Shown: positions 1 through 9,043, numbered from the stretch's first letter. The stretch is 64,000 nt of DNA from Hominimerdicola alba (GCF_900109655.1 NZ_FOAT01000011.1:1-64000); one strand, 5' to 3'. Notes: a model not told the origin generated them from the sequence alone. Numbers and translations are program-made.

Positions 1-98
1 TCTTCGTCTTCTGCTCATAATTAAAACCTCCAAAGTAGTGTCTCTTCTATTATACACTACTTCAGAGGTTTACACAAATTTTAGGATAGACTCGAGAT
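1..98 (-). mobile_element. End of an insertion sequence, transposase start (partial)
   Basis: On the minus strand an ATG at 18-16 begins a frame (Met-Ser-Arg-Arg-Arg-Arg) that runs off the left edge. It is preceded by GGAGG at about 32-28, a TATAAT box (49-54) and TTGTGT (72-77) with a 17-base spacer. The leader holds a hairpin (33-40 with 55-62). The outer stretch at about 70-96, read on the minus strand, resembles the outer ends of IS256-type elements. Family assignment is from memory of such ends; only the boundary is in view. Confidence 0.5.
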
Positions 99-299
99 AA
101 CGCACATGCGTTGTTTCAGAGTTTTTTGGTTTTGCTTGTTTTCTATGTCTGGACATTGTAGGGGAAGAAAAAAACATATTCAGTTATAAAAATATTATTG
201 GATAAGTGGATTTAAGAGCAGCATCTCAAGCTATTTCAGCGTTTGAGTTAAATTTTGGAAACTTCAGGATATAATTCACGTATAACAGGTATTAATATT

Positions 300-333
300 T
301 ACTCCGCTAATTTCTGTTTGCGGAGTATTTTTG
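300..333 (+). terminator. Stranded rho-independent terminator
   Basis: TACTCCGC (300-307) pairs with GCGGAGTA (320-327), followed by a T-run. No gene on the plus strand precedes it in this window, so it probably belonged to a gene cut off by the insertion element at the left edge. Confidence 0.7.
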
Positions 334-691
334 TGTATCTTAATATATTTATATAAATTAGATAATTGCAATGTGTTAATTGATTTAATGTAATATATGA
401 ATATTTTTGATTTAACAAAAATATAATCATATCGCAAATCAACTAACCAAATATTGCGATATAATAACCATAAATTGTGATGTCTGGAATTTGTTATTTA
501 CTTTTACTTAAATGTATTGTATTCTTACTATAAGAGACTAGATAATCATGTCATATATTATGAAATATGACAAATGTTGGAAGAGTAAATTTTTAATGTC
601 TCTATTTTCGAATATCTGTTCGGAAGGGTTGTTCTGTTTATTATTTTTATATAATCATTACAGGACTACAATTATATAAGGAGTGATAAGA
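334..691. other. AT-rich upstream region of the esterase gene with two inverted repeats
   Basis: No gene is visible. ATATCGCAA (429-437) and TTGCGATAT (454-462) form a perfect 9-bp inverted repeat with 16 bases between arms. TGTCATAT (549-556) and ATATGACA (565-572) form an 8-bp one with an 8-base loop. They could be operator sites or leader hairpins. I could not fix a convincing -35/-10 pair. Confidence 0.4.
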
Positions 692-2653
692 GTGAAATTT
701 TCAAAAATGAAGAGGGTACTCAGCGCAACTGTTGCATTGAGTATGATCGGTGCTTCTTTACCGTTCAGTGTTAGTGCTGCCGGTAATAATACGCTGTACG
801 GTGATGCTAACACCGATGGCGTTGTTGATATACATGATGCTATTTTAGTTGCTCAGTATGTCAAGAATCCCAGCAAGACCTATATTTCCAAGCAGGGACT
901 TGCTAATGCTGATGCATTCAACGTAGGTAGCGGTATTACTATGGACGATGTTGATTCTATACAGAAGTACCTCACAGGTCTTATTTCACAACTTCCTGAG
1001 GAACCTTCCATTAATATCCCGCCCCAGAATGCGCTTCTGAATTATGATTTCAATTCTGGTGTAGGCTCATGGACAGGCAGAGGTCCTGCAACTGTTACAG
1101 CAACCGATAACGCATATTACGGTACTTCAGGCAAGGCAATGTATGTTTCAGACAGAACTGCCGAGTGGAACGGCGCAGCTGTAAATCTCGGTTCCGATTT
1201 CAAAGCAGGTCAGACTTACAGCATAAGCTGTGCAGCTCTCCAGACTTCCGGCGGCTCGGCTGAGATTCAGATATCTCTCCAGCAGGGTGGCAGCAATGGC
1301 ACAACCGCTGTATACTCTCATATAGCTTCGGCTACTTGCAAGAGTGGTGAGTGGACTAAGCTTGAGAACACAAGCTTCACTATCCCCGATAATGCTGGTG
1401 ATATGACCCTTTATGTTGAGACAGTTCAGTCCACTGGCGATCTGATGGATTTCTACATAGACGATGTTGTTATTGCGCCTGAGGGCAGCAAGTCTTCGGT
1501 TAAGACAGGCGGAACGGGTAAAGTTCCGGGTTCGGGTAGCGGCACAGGAACAGGAAGTGGAACAACGATAGATCATTCAAAGTGGGACAATTATCAGGAA
1601 ACTGCTTCATCGCAGTACATCAACTTCTACCAGAACTCTATAAAGCACATGGGCAACACTTACAGACTTACTCAGAAGCTTGCGGCTGCTGAGCAGGGTC
1701 AGCATCTGACGGTTGCTTATCTGGGCGGTTCTATCACTGAGGGCAAGAACTATACCACACCTTTTTCCAATTATCTGAAGAATACTTTTGCTAAGGGAGG
1801 TTTCACCGAGATAAATGCAGGTCTTTCCGGTACATCCTCTGTTGTGGGACTTGTTAGAAGTGAAGCACAGATTGTTGCTAAGAAGCCTGATATCATCTTC
1901 ATGGAATTCTCTGTTAACGACCACGAGGACATTTTGTATAAGAAGTGCTTCGAGAGCTGCATAAAGAAGTTCCTGGATATGCCTAATGCACCCGCAGTAG
2001 GTATCATCATCACTCGTGCAAAGGGCGGATTCTCCAGCCAGAGTCAGATGTATCCTATCGGCAAGAACTTCGATATCCCTGTTATCAGCATGGACGATGC
2101 TCTTACAAAGGCATTCAACAGCGGATTCCTCAACACAGGCGATTATTATACCGACGAGTATCATCCTCACCAGAAGGGTGGACAGCTTGTGGCTGACTGC
2201 ATGGCTTACTATGTACGTCAGGCACTGAAGACTAAGAACAGCTCTTCAAGCTACACACCGCCTACCAGCTACGTATACGGTGCAGAGTATTCAAGCTGTG
2301 TCAATGTTGATCCCAAGAATCTGAACAATTTCAGTGCAGGTTCATGGACTTCGGGCTCAGGTTACGGCAGCTCAGGTCTGACCTATTCGTACAACCTCAA
2401 CGGCTGGAATCCTATGAAGTTCAAGACACAGGGCAAGGGTCTGATAATCGTATTCAAGGCTAACAGCTCGGGTATGGGCAGCATAGATGTTACTGTTAAC
2501 GGCAAGACAACTAAGATCAGCGGCAACAAGCTATACACATGGGGCGGTCCTGACGCAGAACTTGGCTATTATCAGAACACAAGCGGCGATCTTGACGTTT
2601 CCATCAGCGGAAGCGGACAGTTCACCATCTGGGGCATTGGTCTCATCAAGTAA
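692..2653 (+). CDS. Secreted dockerin-CBM22-SGNH/GDSL carbohydrate esterase
   Basis: A secreted esterase, probably removing acetyl or similar groups from plant polysaccharide. The N-terminal signal peptide ends near Ser-Ala-Ala. Next comes a dockerin-like pair (about residues 35-95): the first calcium loop, DANTDGVVDIHD, is good and the second is degenerate. A CBM22-like domain follows (about 112-266), similar to the one in the xylanase at 9.1-11.9 kb. After a Gly/Ser linker comes an SGNH hydrolase (about 310-500) with GGSITEG (nucleophile Ser), SVND, and D-E-Y-H for the Asp/His pair. A beta-rich domain closes the protein. AAGGAG at 678-683 sits 8 bases before GTG 692, better than GTG 683. 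The exact esterase family is not resolved. Confidence 0.85.
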   Translation: MKFSKMKRVLSATVALSMIGASLPFSVSAAGNNTLYGDANTDGVVDIHDAILVAQYVKNPSKTYISKQGLANADAFNVGSGITMDDVDSIQKYLTGLISQLPEEPSINIPPQNALLNYDFNSGVGSWTGRGPATVTATDNAYYGTSGKAMYVSDRTAEWNGAAVNLGSDFKAGQTYSISCAALQTSGGSAEIQISLQQGGSNGTTAVYSHIASATCKSGEWTKLENTSFTIPDNAGDMTLYVETVQSTGDLMDFYIDDVVIAPEGSKSSVKTGGTGKVPGSGSGTGTGSGTTIDHSKWDNYQETASSQYINFYQNSIKHMGNTYRLTQKLAAAEQGQHLTVAYLGGSITEGKNYTTPFSNYLKNTFAKGGFTEINAGLSGTSSVVGLVRSEAQIVAKKPDIIFMEFSVNDHEDILYKKCFESCIKKFLDMPNAPAVGIIITRAKGGFSSQSQMYPIGKNFDIPVISMDDALTKAFNSGFLNTGDYYTDEYHPHQKGGQLVADCMAYYVRQALKTKNSSSSYTPPTSYVYGAEYSSCVNVDPKNLNNFSAGSWTSGSGYGSSGLTYSYNLNGWNPMKFKTQGKGLIIVFKANSSGMGSIDVTVNGKTTKISGNKLYTWGGPDAELGYYQNTSGDLDVSISGSGQFTIWGIGLIK

Positions 2654-2663
2654 TATTGATTTT

Positions 2664-2697
2664 AAAAAGCTCCGACTTTCGGGTCGGAGCTTTTTTG
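2664..2697 (+). terminator. Terminator of the esterase gene
   Basis: GCTCCGAC (2669-2676) pairs with GTCGGAGC (2683-2690), followed by six T's, 11 bases after the stop codon. Confidence 0.9.
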
Positions 2698-2845
2698 TGT
2701 GGAAAAGCGTAAAACCTCGTAAAATTCACGGTAAGTGAGCTTTGACCATGTTTTTTCCATGAAAAGGTTGCTGCAGCTACATCCTGTAAACTATCGACTA
2801 TACAATTCATCCTACTATCCCTACCCGAATCTTTCATCAAAAAGC

Positions 2846-2874
2846 TTTACTTGCCGGTAATTTTGTGCTATAAT
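2846..2874 (+). promoter_or_regulatory. Promoter upstream of a truncated gene
   Basis: TTTACT (2846-2851), 17 bases, TATAAT (2869-2874). It lies about 180 bases before the truncated GAD-like ORF. The rest of 2700-3050 is AT-rich with no supported gene. Confidence 0.55.
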
Positions 2875-3051
2875 ATTCCATGTACGATATTTGATTCGAG
2901 GATCTCTAAATACACAGAAGTTTTTTATTTAAGAATAAAGATCAAGATTCGTGAGCGTTTCGTTCTTATGATAGATATTATCGGCGAAATATAATTTATA
3001 CTTGCTCGTAGATGATTTAAATATCGAGCTTCAAGGAGCGAAGAACATATC

Positions 3052-3180
3052 ATGATAAACGATTTTATAAAAATAAAAGATGTAGACAAAGAGACCTTAG
3101 AGAAATATAGCGGCAAGCTGCCCGATGAATATCTTGATATCAGGCAGGAACACGGCTATTGTACATTTATATCGCTTTGA
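3052..3180 (+). pseudogene. Truncated GAD-like/DUF1851-type protein, N-terminal fragment
   Basis: A 42-codon frame starts with ATG, preceded by AAGGAG at 3033-3038. It encodes MINDFIKIKDVDKETLEKYS, then GKLPDEYLDI and a Gly-Tyr-x-Thr-Phe turn, which matches the start of the GAD-like domain found in SMI1-type immunity proteins of about 150-200 residues. A stop follows at once, and the next 110 bases show no continuation in any frame. It reads as the remnant of an immunity-type gene. Family assignment is by recognition of the N-terminal pattern only. Confidence 0.5.
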
Positions 3181-3291
3181 TAACAGAAATGGTCTGCGAA
3201 ATATAAACTGATCGTTATAATTCTGCGGTGAAAAAATGAATCAATTAGAAGAAAAAATACATCTTAAATAATTTACTTACTCCGAAAGGTT

Positions 3292-3888
3292 GTGGACAAT
3301 ATAAAAGTATTTGATTTCGATAACACTCTATACCACGGCGAAAGCTCGATAGACCTTGCCTTTTATCTGATCCGCAGAAACAAAAGGATACTGCTTTACA
3401 TGCCATCGATACTGATAAACCTTGCCAAGTACAAAATGTGTATTGTGGACAGAGAAAAGGCTGAACAGGAGATCAACGATTTCCTAAAAATAGCAGTAAA
3501 GGACAAGTACGAAGCCGCCGAGATAGTCGAAAGATTCTGGGCTGAAAATATCCACAGGCTGGATCATAACATAATAAAACGCGTGGGCAAAGACGATGTT
3601 ATAATTACCGCAGGTCCTGATATGCTGATAAATGCAATCAAGGATAAACTCGGCACAGAGAATATCATCAGCAGTGTTATCGATCCCGACAAGCGCGAAA
3701 TGGTATATTTCAACTTCGGTGAAAACAAGGCAAAGCGCTATAAAGAGGTCTATGGCGATACCCCGATTGACAGCTTCTACACAGATTCGTTCAACGATAA
3801 GCCGCTGATGAAGCTGGCAAACAATGTGTACATAGTCGAAAAAGGCAGACTGAAAAAGATGACCGAACAGGGCAAAGCAAAACTCTGA
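3292..3888 (+). CDS. HAD-superfamily hydrolase, phosphoserine-phosphatase-like (HAD-IB)
   Basis: A cytoplasmic phosphatase-like protein of 198 residues. Motif I is V-F-D-F-D-N-T (nucleophile Asp8, acid/base Asp10). Motif II is IITAGPDM, where the usual Ser/Thr appears as Thr. The C-terminal part has a Lys in GENKAKR and Y-T-D-S-F-N-D-K-P, which carries the motif IV acids. The helical cap (about 20-85) fits the HAD-IB group acting on small phosphomonoesters; the substrate is unknown. The GTG start is forced, because motif I lies only seven residues in and no ATG precedes it. The GAAAGG just upstream is very close to the start, so initiation may be weak. A terminator follows directly. Confidence 0.7.
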   Translation: MDNIKVFDFDNTLYHGESSIDLAFYLIRRNKRILLYMPSILINLAKYKMCIVDREKAEQEINDFLKIAVKDKYEAAEIVERFWAENIHRLDHNIIKRVGKDDVIITAGPDMLINAIKDKLGTENIISSVIDPDKREMVYFNFGENKAKRYKEVYGDTPIDSFYTDSFNDKPLMKLANNVYIVEKGRLKKMTEQGKAKL

Positions 3889-3897
3889 CAGACCGAA

Positions 3898-3935
3898 ACA
3901 GGCAGTACCCGTCAATGGTACTGCCTGTATTTTTG
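3898..3935 (+). terminator. Terminator of the HAD gene
   Basis: ACAGGCAGTACC (3898-3909) pairs perfectly with GGTACTGCCTGT (3917-3928), followed by a T-rich tail. Confidence 0.9.
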
Positions 3936-4034
3936 TCTTTATATTATCCGTTTGTTGTCTTTTTCCAAGGCCAGCTAAATTTTCAGCATGGATTATTTTT
4001 CTGTTTCACGCTCTCAGCAGACCTTTCTGAATAC

Positions 4035-4907
4035 TCACAGTACTATCCTGATGATAAGCTTGTTGTTTATGTATTCCGCTGTTATAGTTCCGCCCATGCG
4101 CTCCACAAGCGTTCGTGCGATGGACAGTCCCAATCCCGTTGAATGGTGTGCCGCTTCCACCGTGTAAAATCTGTCAAACAGCTGTTCAACATCCACCGAT
4201 GACAGATCCTTTGCCGTGTTTGAAAACGTGATGACACCATCTCCCGAAAGCACAATATGCAGATCACCGTCAGAGTATTTCAGTGCATTGTTCAGCAGAT
4301 TTGAAAATATCCTTGCAAGATACTCTTTGTTAAGTTCACGTATGACAGTGTGTTCGGTCAGGTCTACCTCGGGGACTATCCCCTTTTCGTTGAGGGCAGC
4401 AAAGTATCCCATGATGCTGTCCTCCAGTACCTGTCCCACATTTACAGACTCGGTCCGCATCTCGTTCTCATCCGATACTATTACCGAATATCGGAAAAGC
4501 TCCTCTGTAAGCTGCTTCATTAGCTCGGCACGTTCTTTCATTATTGTGATATACTTTGCCTGCTTTTCGGGATCATCGGTCTGCTGCAGCATATCGAGAT
4601 AGCCGTATATAGCTGTAAGCGGTGTGCGTATATCGTGGGATATATTGGTTATCGCTGTTTTTAGTTCAGTGTTGCCCTGGTGGTACAGCAAATGCTCTTT
4701 CCGCAGTATCTTCAGCTGTTTGTTTATGCTGTCAGCCAGAAAAAGCATATCCTTGTCACGGCTTGTGATATCTATCACCGTGTTGGTGTCCTTCTGCAGC
4801 TTGTCGGAAAATCCGTCCACGATCTCCCTTGCCGATTTTTTCAGAAGATATATTTTCACCGAAAGCAATATTATAACTACTATCGCCGCCGCAAGACACC
4901 AGACCAT
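4035..4907 (-). CDS. Small sensor histidine kinase of an ABC-transporter operon
   Basis: The last gene of a leftward operon: regulator, ATPase, permease, kinase. It has one N-terminal membrane segment (about residues 3-22) and no extracytoplasmic domain. A dimerisation helix carries N-I-S-H-D-I-R-T-P-L (phospho-acceptor about His91), then the N box (FSNLLNNALKYSDG), F box (LFDRFYTVE) and G box (STGLGLSIART). The build recalls kinases that sense through a partner ABC transporter, as in peptide-antibiotic resistance modules; that role is inference. ATG 4907 has AGGTG 5 bases upstream. GTG 4913 is an alternative. Confidence 0.85.
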   Translation of the reverse strand: MVWCLAAAIVVIILLSVKIYLLKKSAREIVDGFSDKLQKDTNTVIDITSRDKDMLFLADSINKQLKILRKEHLLYHQGNTELKTAITNISHDIRTPLTAIYGYLDMLQQTDDPEKQAKYITIMKERAELMKQLTEELFRYSVIVSDENEMRTESVNVGQVLEDSIMGYFAALNEKGIVPEVDLTEHTVIRELNKEYLARIFSNLLNNALKYSDGDLHIVLSGDGVITFSNTAKDLSSVDVEQLFDRFYTVEAAHHSTGLGLSIARTLVERMGGTITAEYINNKLIIRIVL

Positions 4908-4915
4908 TTGCACAC

Positions 4916-5680
4916 CTACTTTATATCACATTTTTTAAATTGATGAAGTCCTATCAGACTCATTACAGCTATCAGTCCTGTCGATACCGCAAAGTTCTTC
5001 CATATGCCCTCGGGCACCGCAAAGCAGGAAAAATAGAACACACAGCTCTGGGGGAATATTTTTGCCGCAATATCAGCGATAATGCTGTCATATTTGTACA
5101 TTCCGAAAACCACCGATATATTCAAAATGTACTGTACCACAAGTATCACTATCGTGAGCTTTCCGCCCCTCAGAAGATTTCCCAGCAGGAGCGAGATCAC
5201 TGTGCTTTCAAATATCAGCATCAACAGCATCGCCGAAAGGGATATCACTGTCGCTTTAAGATCATATCCCTCAAAATCGAAAACGCACACTGCCATGAAT
5301 ATCGCTGCGACCTGATACAATACAAAATATATCGCCGCTGCAGCGCTCATGGTTATAAGGTTTGAAAAGAATATAGCAGTACGGGTATGTCCGCAGCAGA
5401 TCATGTTCCTGATAGTGCCGTGATTGTACTGTGAATCCAGCAGCACCGCAACTGTTGCAGCCGCCGCAAAGGGCAACAGCAGAGTCGCAAAGGAAGGCAC
5501 TACGCCGAGTATATTTTCCTTTGTAAGTATCAATCTTGAATTTTCGGGCTGGTTATACTGCGGGAAAAGATACATACCCGTTGTCAGACCTGCTCCGAAA
5601 ATAACGCATATTATAGAGGTAAGATAAAAGTATTTTGATTTGAACAGCTCGTGAAACTGAGCATTAAGCAGTTTAGTCAT
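4916..5680 (-). CDS. ABC transporter permease (ABC-2 type)
   Basis: A membrane protein of 254 residues with six predicted hydrophobic segments: about 20-40, 60-80, 105-130, 145-170, 175-200 and 230-248. It begins MTKLLNAQFHELFKSKYFY, a typical ABC-2 permease opening of the antibiotic-immunity or bacteriocin-export type. The start at 5680 has GGGAGGTG upstream and overlaps the ATPase stop by 8 bases, so the two are translationally coupled. Its own TAG stop lies in the ribosome-binding region of the kinase gene. Substrate unknown. Confidence 0.8.
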   Translation of the reverse strand: MTKLLNAQFHELFKSKYFYLTSIICVIFGAGLTTGMYLFPQYNQPENSRLILTKENILGVVPSFATLLLPFAAAATVAVLLDSQYNHGTIRNMICCGHTRTAIFFSNLITMSAAAAIYFVLYQVAAIFMAVCVFDFEGYDLKATVISLSAMLLMLIFESTVISLLLGNLLRGGKLTIVILVVQYILNISVVFGMYKYDSIIADIAAKIFPQSCVFYFSCFAVPEGIWKNFAVSTGLIAVMSLIGLHQFKKCDIK

Positions 5681-6587
5681 TGCCTGCACCTCCCACAAGT
5701 GATATATAAAAGCTCTCCAGACTTTCGTCGTGCTCTTCCACAGTGAGAACTTCGCAGTTTTCATTTGCAAGCGCCATCGAAAGCTGAGTGATGTTCGGCT
5801 TAGCGTAGATATCCGCATGGCTATCGTCGATTATGGTATACTCAAGCCCCATATCGTCAAGAACCTTCGCCAGAACAGACGTATTAGTAACGGTTATGCG
5901 CATACACTTGCGGCAAGCGGCTTCAAGCTCTTCGGCGCTCATCTCGCGGACTATCCTGCCGTTATCGATAAAGCCGTAATGTGTCGCCAGCCTTGCAAGC
6001 TCATCAAGTATGTGTGAGGATATCAGCACCGTGATCTTTCTTTCGCGGTTGAGCTTCAATATCAGTTCTCTTATCTCGATTATGCCCTGAGGGTCAAGAC
6101 CGTTGATAGGTTCGTCAAGCACCAGCATATCGGGATCTCCGCAAAGCGCCACAGCTATGCCCAGACGCTGACGCATACCCAGCGAGAAATGCTTTGCTTT
6201 TTTCCTGCCCGTATCTTCAAGACCCACAAGCTTAAGTATCTCATCGATGCCCTCAAAGCTTGGCAGACCTAAAATGCGGTATTGCTGTTTCAGATTATCC
6301 ACCGCAGTCATATCAAGGTATATGGACGGAGTTTCAACCACCGCACCGATTCTTCTGCGGGACTTGGAGATATCCTTATCAGTGAGATTAGCCCCGTAAA
6401 GTTCCAGCTCACCGCTTGTGGGCAGCTGCATACCGCATACCAGTCGGATAAGAGTGGTCTTGCCCGCGCCGTTCTTACCAACAAATCCGTATATCGAACC
6501 CTGAGGCACATTCATCGTGAGACCGTTCAGTGCTTTGAAATCTTTATAGTTCTTGCAGATATCTTTTGTTTTCAGAACATATTTCAT
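5673..6587 (-). CDS. ABC transporter ATP-binding protein
   Basis: A 304-residue ATPase that powers the adjacent permease. Walker A is GKNGAGKTT (about 37-45), the signature is FSLGMRQRLG (about 135-144) and Walker B is MLVLDEPINGLDPQG (about 155-169), followed by the H-loop ISSHIL. The C-terminal 80 residues form the accessory domain seen in BcrA/LanF-type immunity ATPases. It lies 78 bases downstream of the response regulator and overlaps the permease. Together they form a two-component plus ABC module of the kind used against cell-envelope peptides; the actual substrate is not visible. Confidence 0.88.
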   Translation of the reverse strand: MKYVLKTKDICKNYKDFKALNGLTMNVPQGSIYGFVGKNGAGKTTLIRLVCGMQLPTSGELELYGANLTDKDISKSRRRIGAVVETPSIYLDMTAVDNLKQQYRILGLPSFEGIDEILKLVGLEDTGRKKAKHFSLGMRQRLGIAVALCGDPDMLVLDEPINGLDPQGIIEIRELILKLNRERKITVLISSHILDELARLATHYGFIDNGRIVREMSAEELEAACRKCMRITVTNTSVLAKVLDDMGLEYTIIDDSHADIYAKPNITQLSMALANENCEVLTVEEHDESLESFYISLVGGAGND

Positions 6588-6665
6588 GATGTATCACCTT
6601 TCCTTTCTGAAAACATAATAACACATAATGGTCAAGACAGCGGCAAAGAAATTGTCAAGATTTCG

Positions 6666-7325
6666 TCAAGATTTGAATCTGAACCCTATGCCGTACACCG
6701 CTTCGATATGATCCCTGCCGTTTACCGCTGAAAGCTTATGGCGGATATTGCTGATATGCTGTTTCAGCGAACGCTCGGTGCAGTCGGGGGTATCATAGCT
6801 TATCTTATCGAGTATCGTGGTCTTGCCCACGGGCATATCGGGATTCTGCATCAGCAGTTTAAGTATAGCACATTCGGTGCGGGTAAGCTGGATCTCTGTA
6901 TCATCCACTGTTACAGAAAGCCTGTCACAGAATAATGATAGTTCGCCGCAGGTAATGTAATCAGAAGTGCTGCGGTCTTTCTGCCTTAGCTGAACAGCCA
7001 CCCTTGCAAGAAGCTCGCTTATATTGAATGGCTTTGTGACATAGTCTGCAGCCCCGCCCATCAGCAGACCTACTTTATCGCTGATATCGGCTTTTGCGCT
7101 GACGATTATAACAGGTATATCCTTTATCTTAGGCAGTATCTCCTCACCCGTAAGCCCCGGAAGCATAAGATCAAGCAGCACAAGGTCGGGCTTGCTGTGT
7201 GAAAGCACCATCAGCGCCTCAGTCCCCGAATACGCCTTTATAACGGTATGTCCCTCGTTCATAAGGGCTTCGGATATCATATCGCTGATGTTTGCATCAT
7301 CGTCTGTTATAAGTATTTTTGCCAT
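6666..7325 (-). CDS. OmpR-family response regulator
   Basis: The first gene of the leftward operon. The receiver domain (about 1-115) has the acidic pocket D8-D9-D10, phospho-acceptor Asp52 in LLDLMLPG, and the Lys of VTKPF. The winged-helix DNA-binding domain (about 125-219) ends in the family hallmark EAVYGIGFRF. It presumably controls its own operon together with the kinase at 4035-4907. The promoter at 7347-7375 lies 22 bases upstream, and GAGGTGAG provides the ribosome-binding site. Confidence 0.9.
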   Translation of the reverse strand: MAKILITDDDANISDMISEALMNEGHTVIKAYSGTEALMVLSHSKPDLVLLDLMLPGLTGEEILPKIKDIPVIIVSAKADISDKVGLLMGGAADYVTKPFNISELLARVAVQLRQKDRSTSDYITCGELSLFCDRLSVTVDDTEIQLTRTECAILKLLMQNPDMPVGKTTILDKISYDTPDCTERSLKQHISNIRHKLSAVNGRDHIEAVYGIGFRFKS

Positions 7326-7346
7326 GATCTCACCTCATTTTTTACT

Positions 7347-7375
7347 ATTATATCACAAAACAGAATTTAATGCAA
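7347..7375 (-). promoter_or_regulatory. Promoter of the regulator/ABC/kinase operon
   Basis: On the minus strand TTGCAT (7375-7370), 17 bases, TATAAT (7352-7347). Confidence 0.75.
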
Positions 7376-7483
7376 TGGCGCCGCAGGCGGGGGTTGAGAA
7401 TATATCTCAAATAAAAAATCACTATTATACCGGCGTATGAAGTGGTGTGCTAAAGAGATATCTATATTTATTTATATTTACTA

Positions 7484-7512
7484 TTGATTTTTTGTGAAAA
7501 ATATAGTATAAT
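7484..7512 (+). promoter_or_regulatory. Promoter of the diguanylate cyclase gene
   Basis: TTGATT (7484-7489), 17 bases, TATAAT (7507-7512), about 55 bases before the AAGGAGG of the gene. Confidence 0.75.
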
Positions 7513-7572
7513 TTTGTTAATCGATGTTACTCTAAAACACATCATATCATACATACCATCAAGGAGGCTTTT

Positions 7573-8994
7573 ATGGATCTTCAGGCATTGGTCAATAAAT
7601 TCAAGATCATAGCGGGAGTTTACGCTTTCGATATACTGCCCGACGGCAGCAAGAGCGAGATCCGCATAATGGCGATAAATGATATAAACACGATGATGTT
7701 CAATATGCTCCCCGATGCACCCGAATTCTATCCCGGAGTACCCCTTCGCAGATATTTCACCGAGGTAAATCTCGAAAATTTTATATATAACAGCGCCATC
7801 AATAACGAGCCGTTGTATTCATACGTCAATGCTTTCGGTATGTGGATAAAGGGTTTCTACCTGCCCATTGATGAAGAGGGCAATCTACTGAACGAAAAAG
7901 GCGAGCCAAATACATCCCCAAGAACTGCATACTGCCTTTATATAACGACCCGCTCCAAAGAAGTTGAAACAGAATATATGACCCAGCGTTCGGGGGAAGT
8001 TGCATCTGCAATAATGGAGCTCAGTGTCAAGCTCAATAAAATGCGTAGCTTTGATATGGCTATGAAAGAGTGCATGAGCGAACTCAAAAAAATATGCCGT
8101 GCCAAATCCTGTGCACTATACACCATTGATGCCCTTAAAAAGGAGTGTAAACTTTATAACGAAAACGGCGAACAGCCCGAGATGCTTGAAAGCATGACAT
8201 CCGGAATGGGACGCACCCCCTATGAAACAGCTCTCGCCTGGGAAAAAGACCTTGACGGCACTGACTGCCTGCTGCTGGATGACCTGAGCCTGATTGAAGA
8301 GCGCGACCCCGTATGGTACAGGTCTCTGAAGAGTTTTAATGTTAACAAACTGATACTGACAGCCATACGCTACGACCACGACCTTGTGGGATTTATCTGG
8401 GCGATCAATTTCGATACCGAAAAGACAATGGAGATCAAGGAAACTCTTGAACTCACCACTTTCATGCTGGGCGCAAGAATTGCTCACCACCACCTTGTTT
8501 CAAGGCTGGAAGTAATGAGCAGGACTGACAGCCTCACACAGCTGCTGAACCGCAATGCAATGAACGAACGTGTTGAACAGCTGACCAACGACAAGTCTGC
8601 CAAGCCTGAATGTATCGGCGTGGTATTTGCCGACCTTAACGGTTTGAAAGCAGTCAACGACGGCAGCGGTCATGCAGCGGGAGACAAGCTTCTACAGAAT
8701 GCCGCAGCTTTACTGAAAATAGCTTTCGATGAGTATGAGATATACCGTTCCGGCGGTGATGAGTTCGTGGTACTTTGCCCCGATATCACTTCCGAAAAGC
8801 TGGAAGAAAGCGTTGCAAGGCTCCATGCCCTTGCCGAAAACACCCCGAACGTCAGCTTTGCAACAGGTGCAAAATGGTACGACGGCGACTACGACATTTT
8901 CACCGCAATGCAGGCAGCCGACCAGAGTATGTATCAGCACAAGGAAGAATTCTACCGCCTGCACCCCGAGAAAAACTGGCGCAAAAATCTCTGA
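7573..8994 (+). CDS. GAF-like/GGDEF diguanylate cyclase
   Basis: A soluble signalling enzyme of 473 residues that should make cyclic di-GMP from two GTP. The first 120 residues are a domain I do not recognise. A GAF-like region (about 145-300) probably senses a ligand. The GGDEF domain (about 310-465) has intact R-S-G-G-D-E-F at about 392-398, V-F-A-D-L-N-G-L-K upstream for metal and GTP binding, and NDGSGHAAGD. No RxxD inhibitory site sits at the usual place. AAGGAGG lies 5 bases before the ATG. It is transcribed alone, with its own promoter and terminator. Confidence 0.88.
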   Translation: MDLQALVNKFKIIAGVYAFDILPDGSKSEIRIMAINDINTMMFNMLPDAPEFYPGVPLRRYFTEVNLENFIYNSAINNEPLYSYVNAFGMWIKGFYLPIDEEGNLLNEKGEPNTSPRTAYCLYITTRSKEVETEYMTQRSGEVASAIMELSVKLNKMRSFDMAMKECMSELKKICRAKSCALYTIDALKKECKLYNENGEQPEMLESMTSGMGRTPYETALAWEKDLDGTDCLLLDDLSLIEERDPVWYRSLKSFNVNKLILTAIRYDHDLVGFIWAINFDTEKTMEIKETLELTTFMLGARIAHHHLVSRLEVMSRTDSLTQLLNRNAMNERVEQLTNDKSAKPECIGVVFADLNGLKAVNDGSGHAAGDKLLQNAAALLKIAFDEYEIYRSGGDEFVVLCPDITSEKLEESVARLHALAENTPNVSFATGAKWYDGDYDIFTAMQAADQSMYQHKEEFYRLHPEKNWRKNL

Positions 8995-9005
8995 TAATAA
9001 CAATG

Positions 9006-9043
9006 CAAAGACCTCCTGCGTTGTCTTGCGGGAGGTCTTTTTA
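9006..9043 (+). terminator. Terminator of the diguanylate cyclase gene
   Basis: AAAGACCTCC (9008-9017) pairs with GGAGGTCTTT (9031-9040) and is followed by T's. Confidence 0.88.

Noticed and set aside
1148-2170. Open frames on the minus strand opposite the esterase gene
   Set aside because: Shadow frames of a well-supported coding sequence; cysteine-rich low-complexity proteins without motifs.
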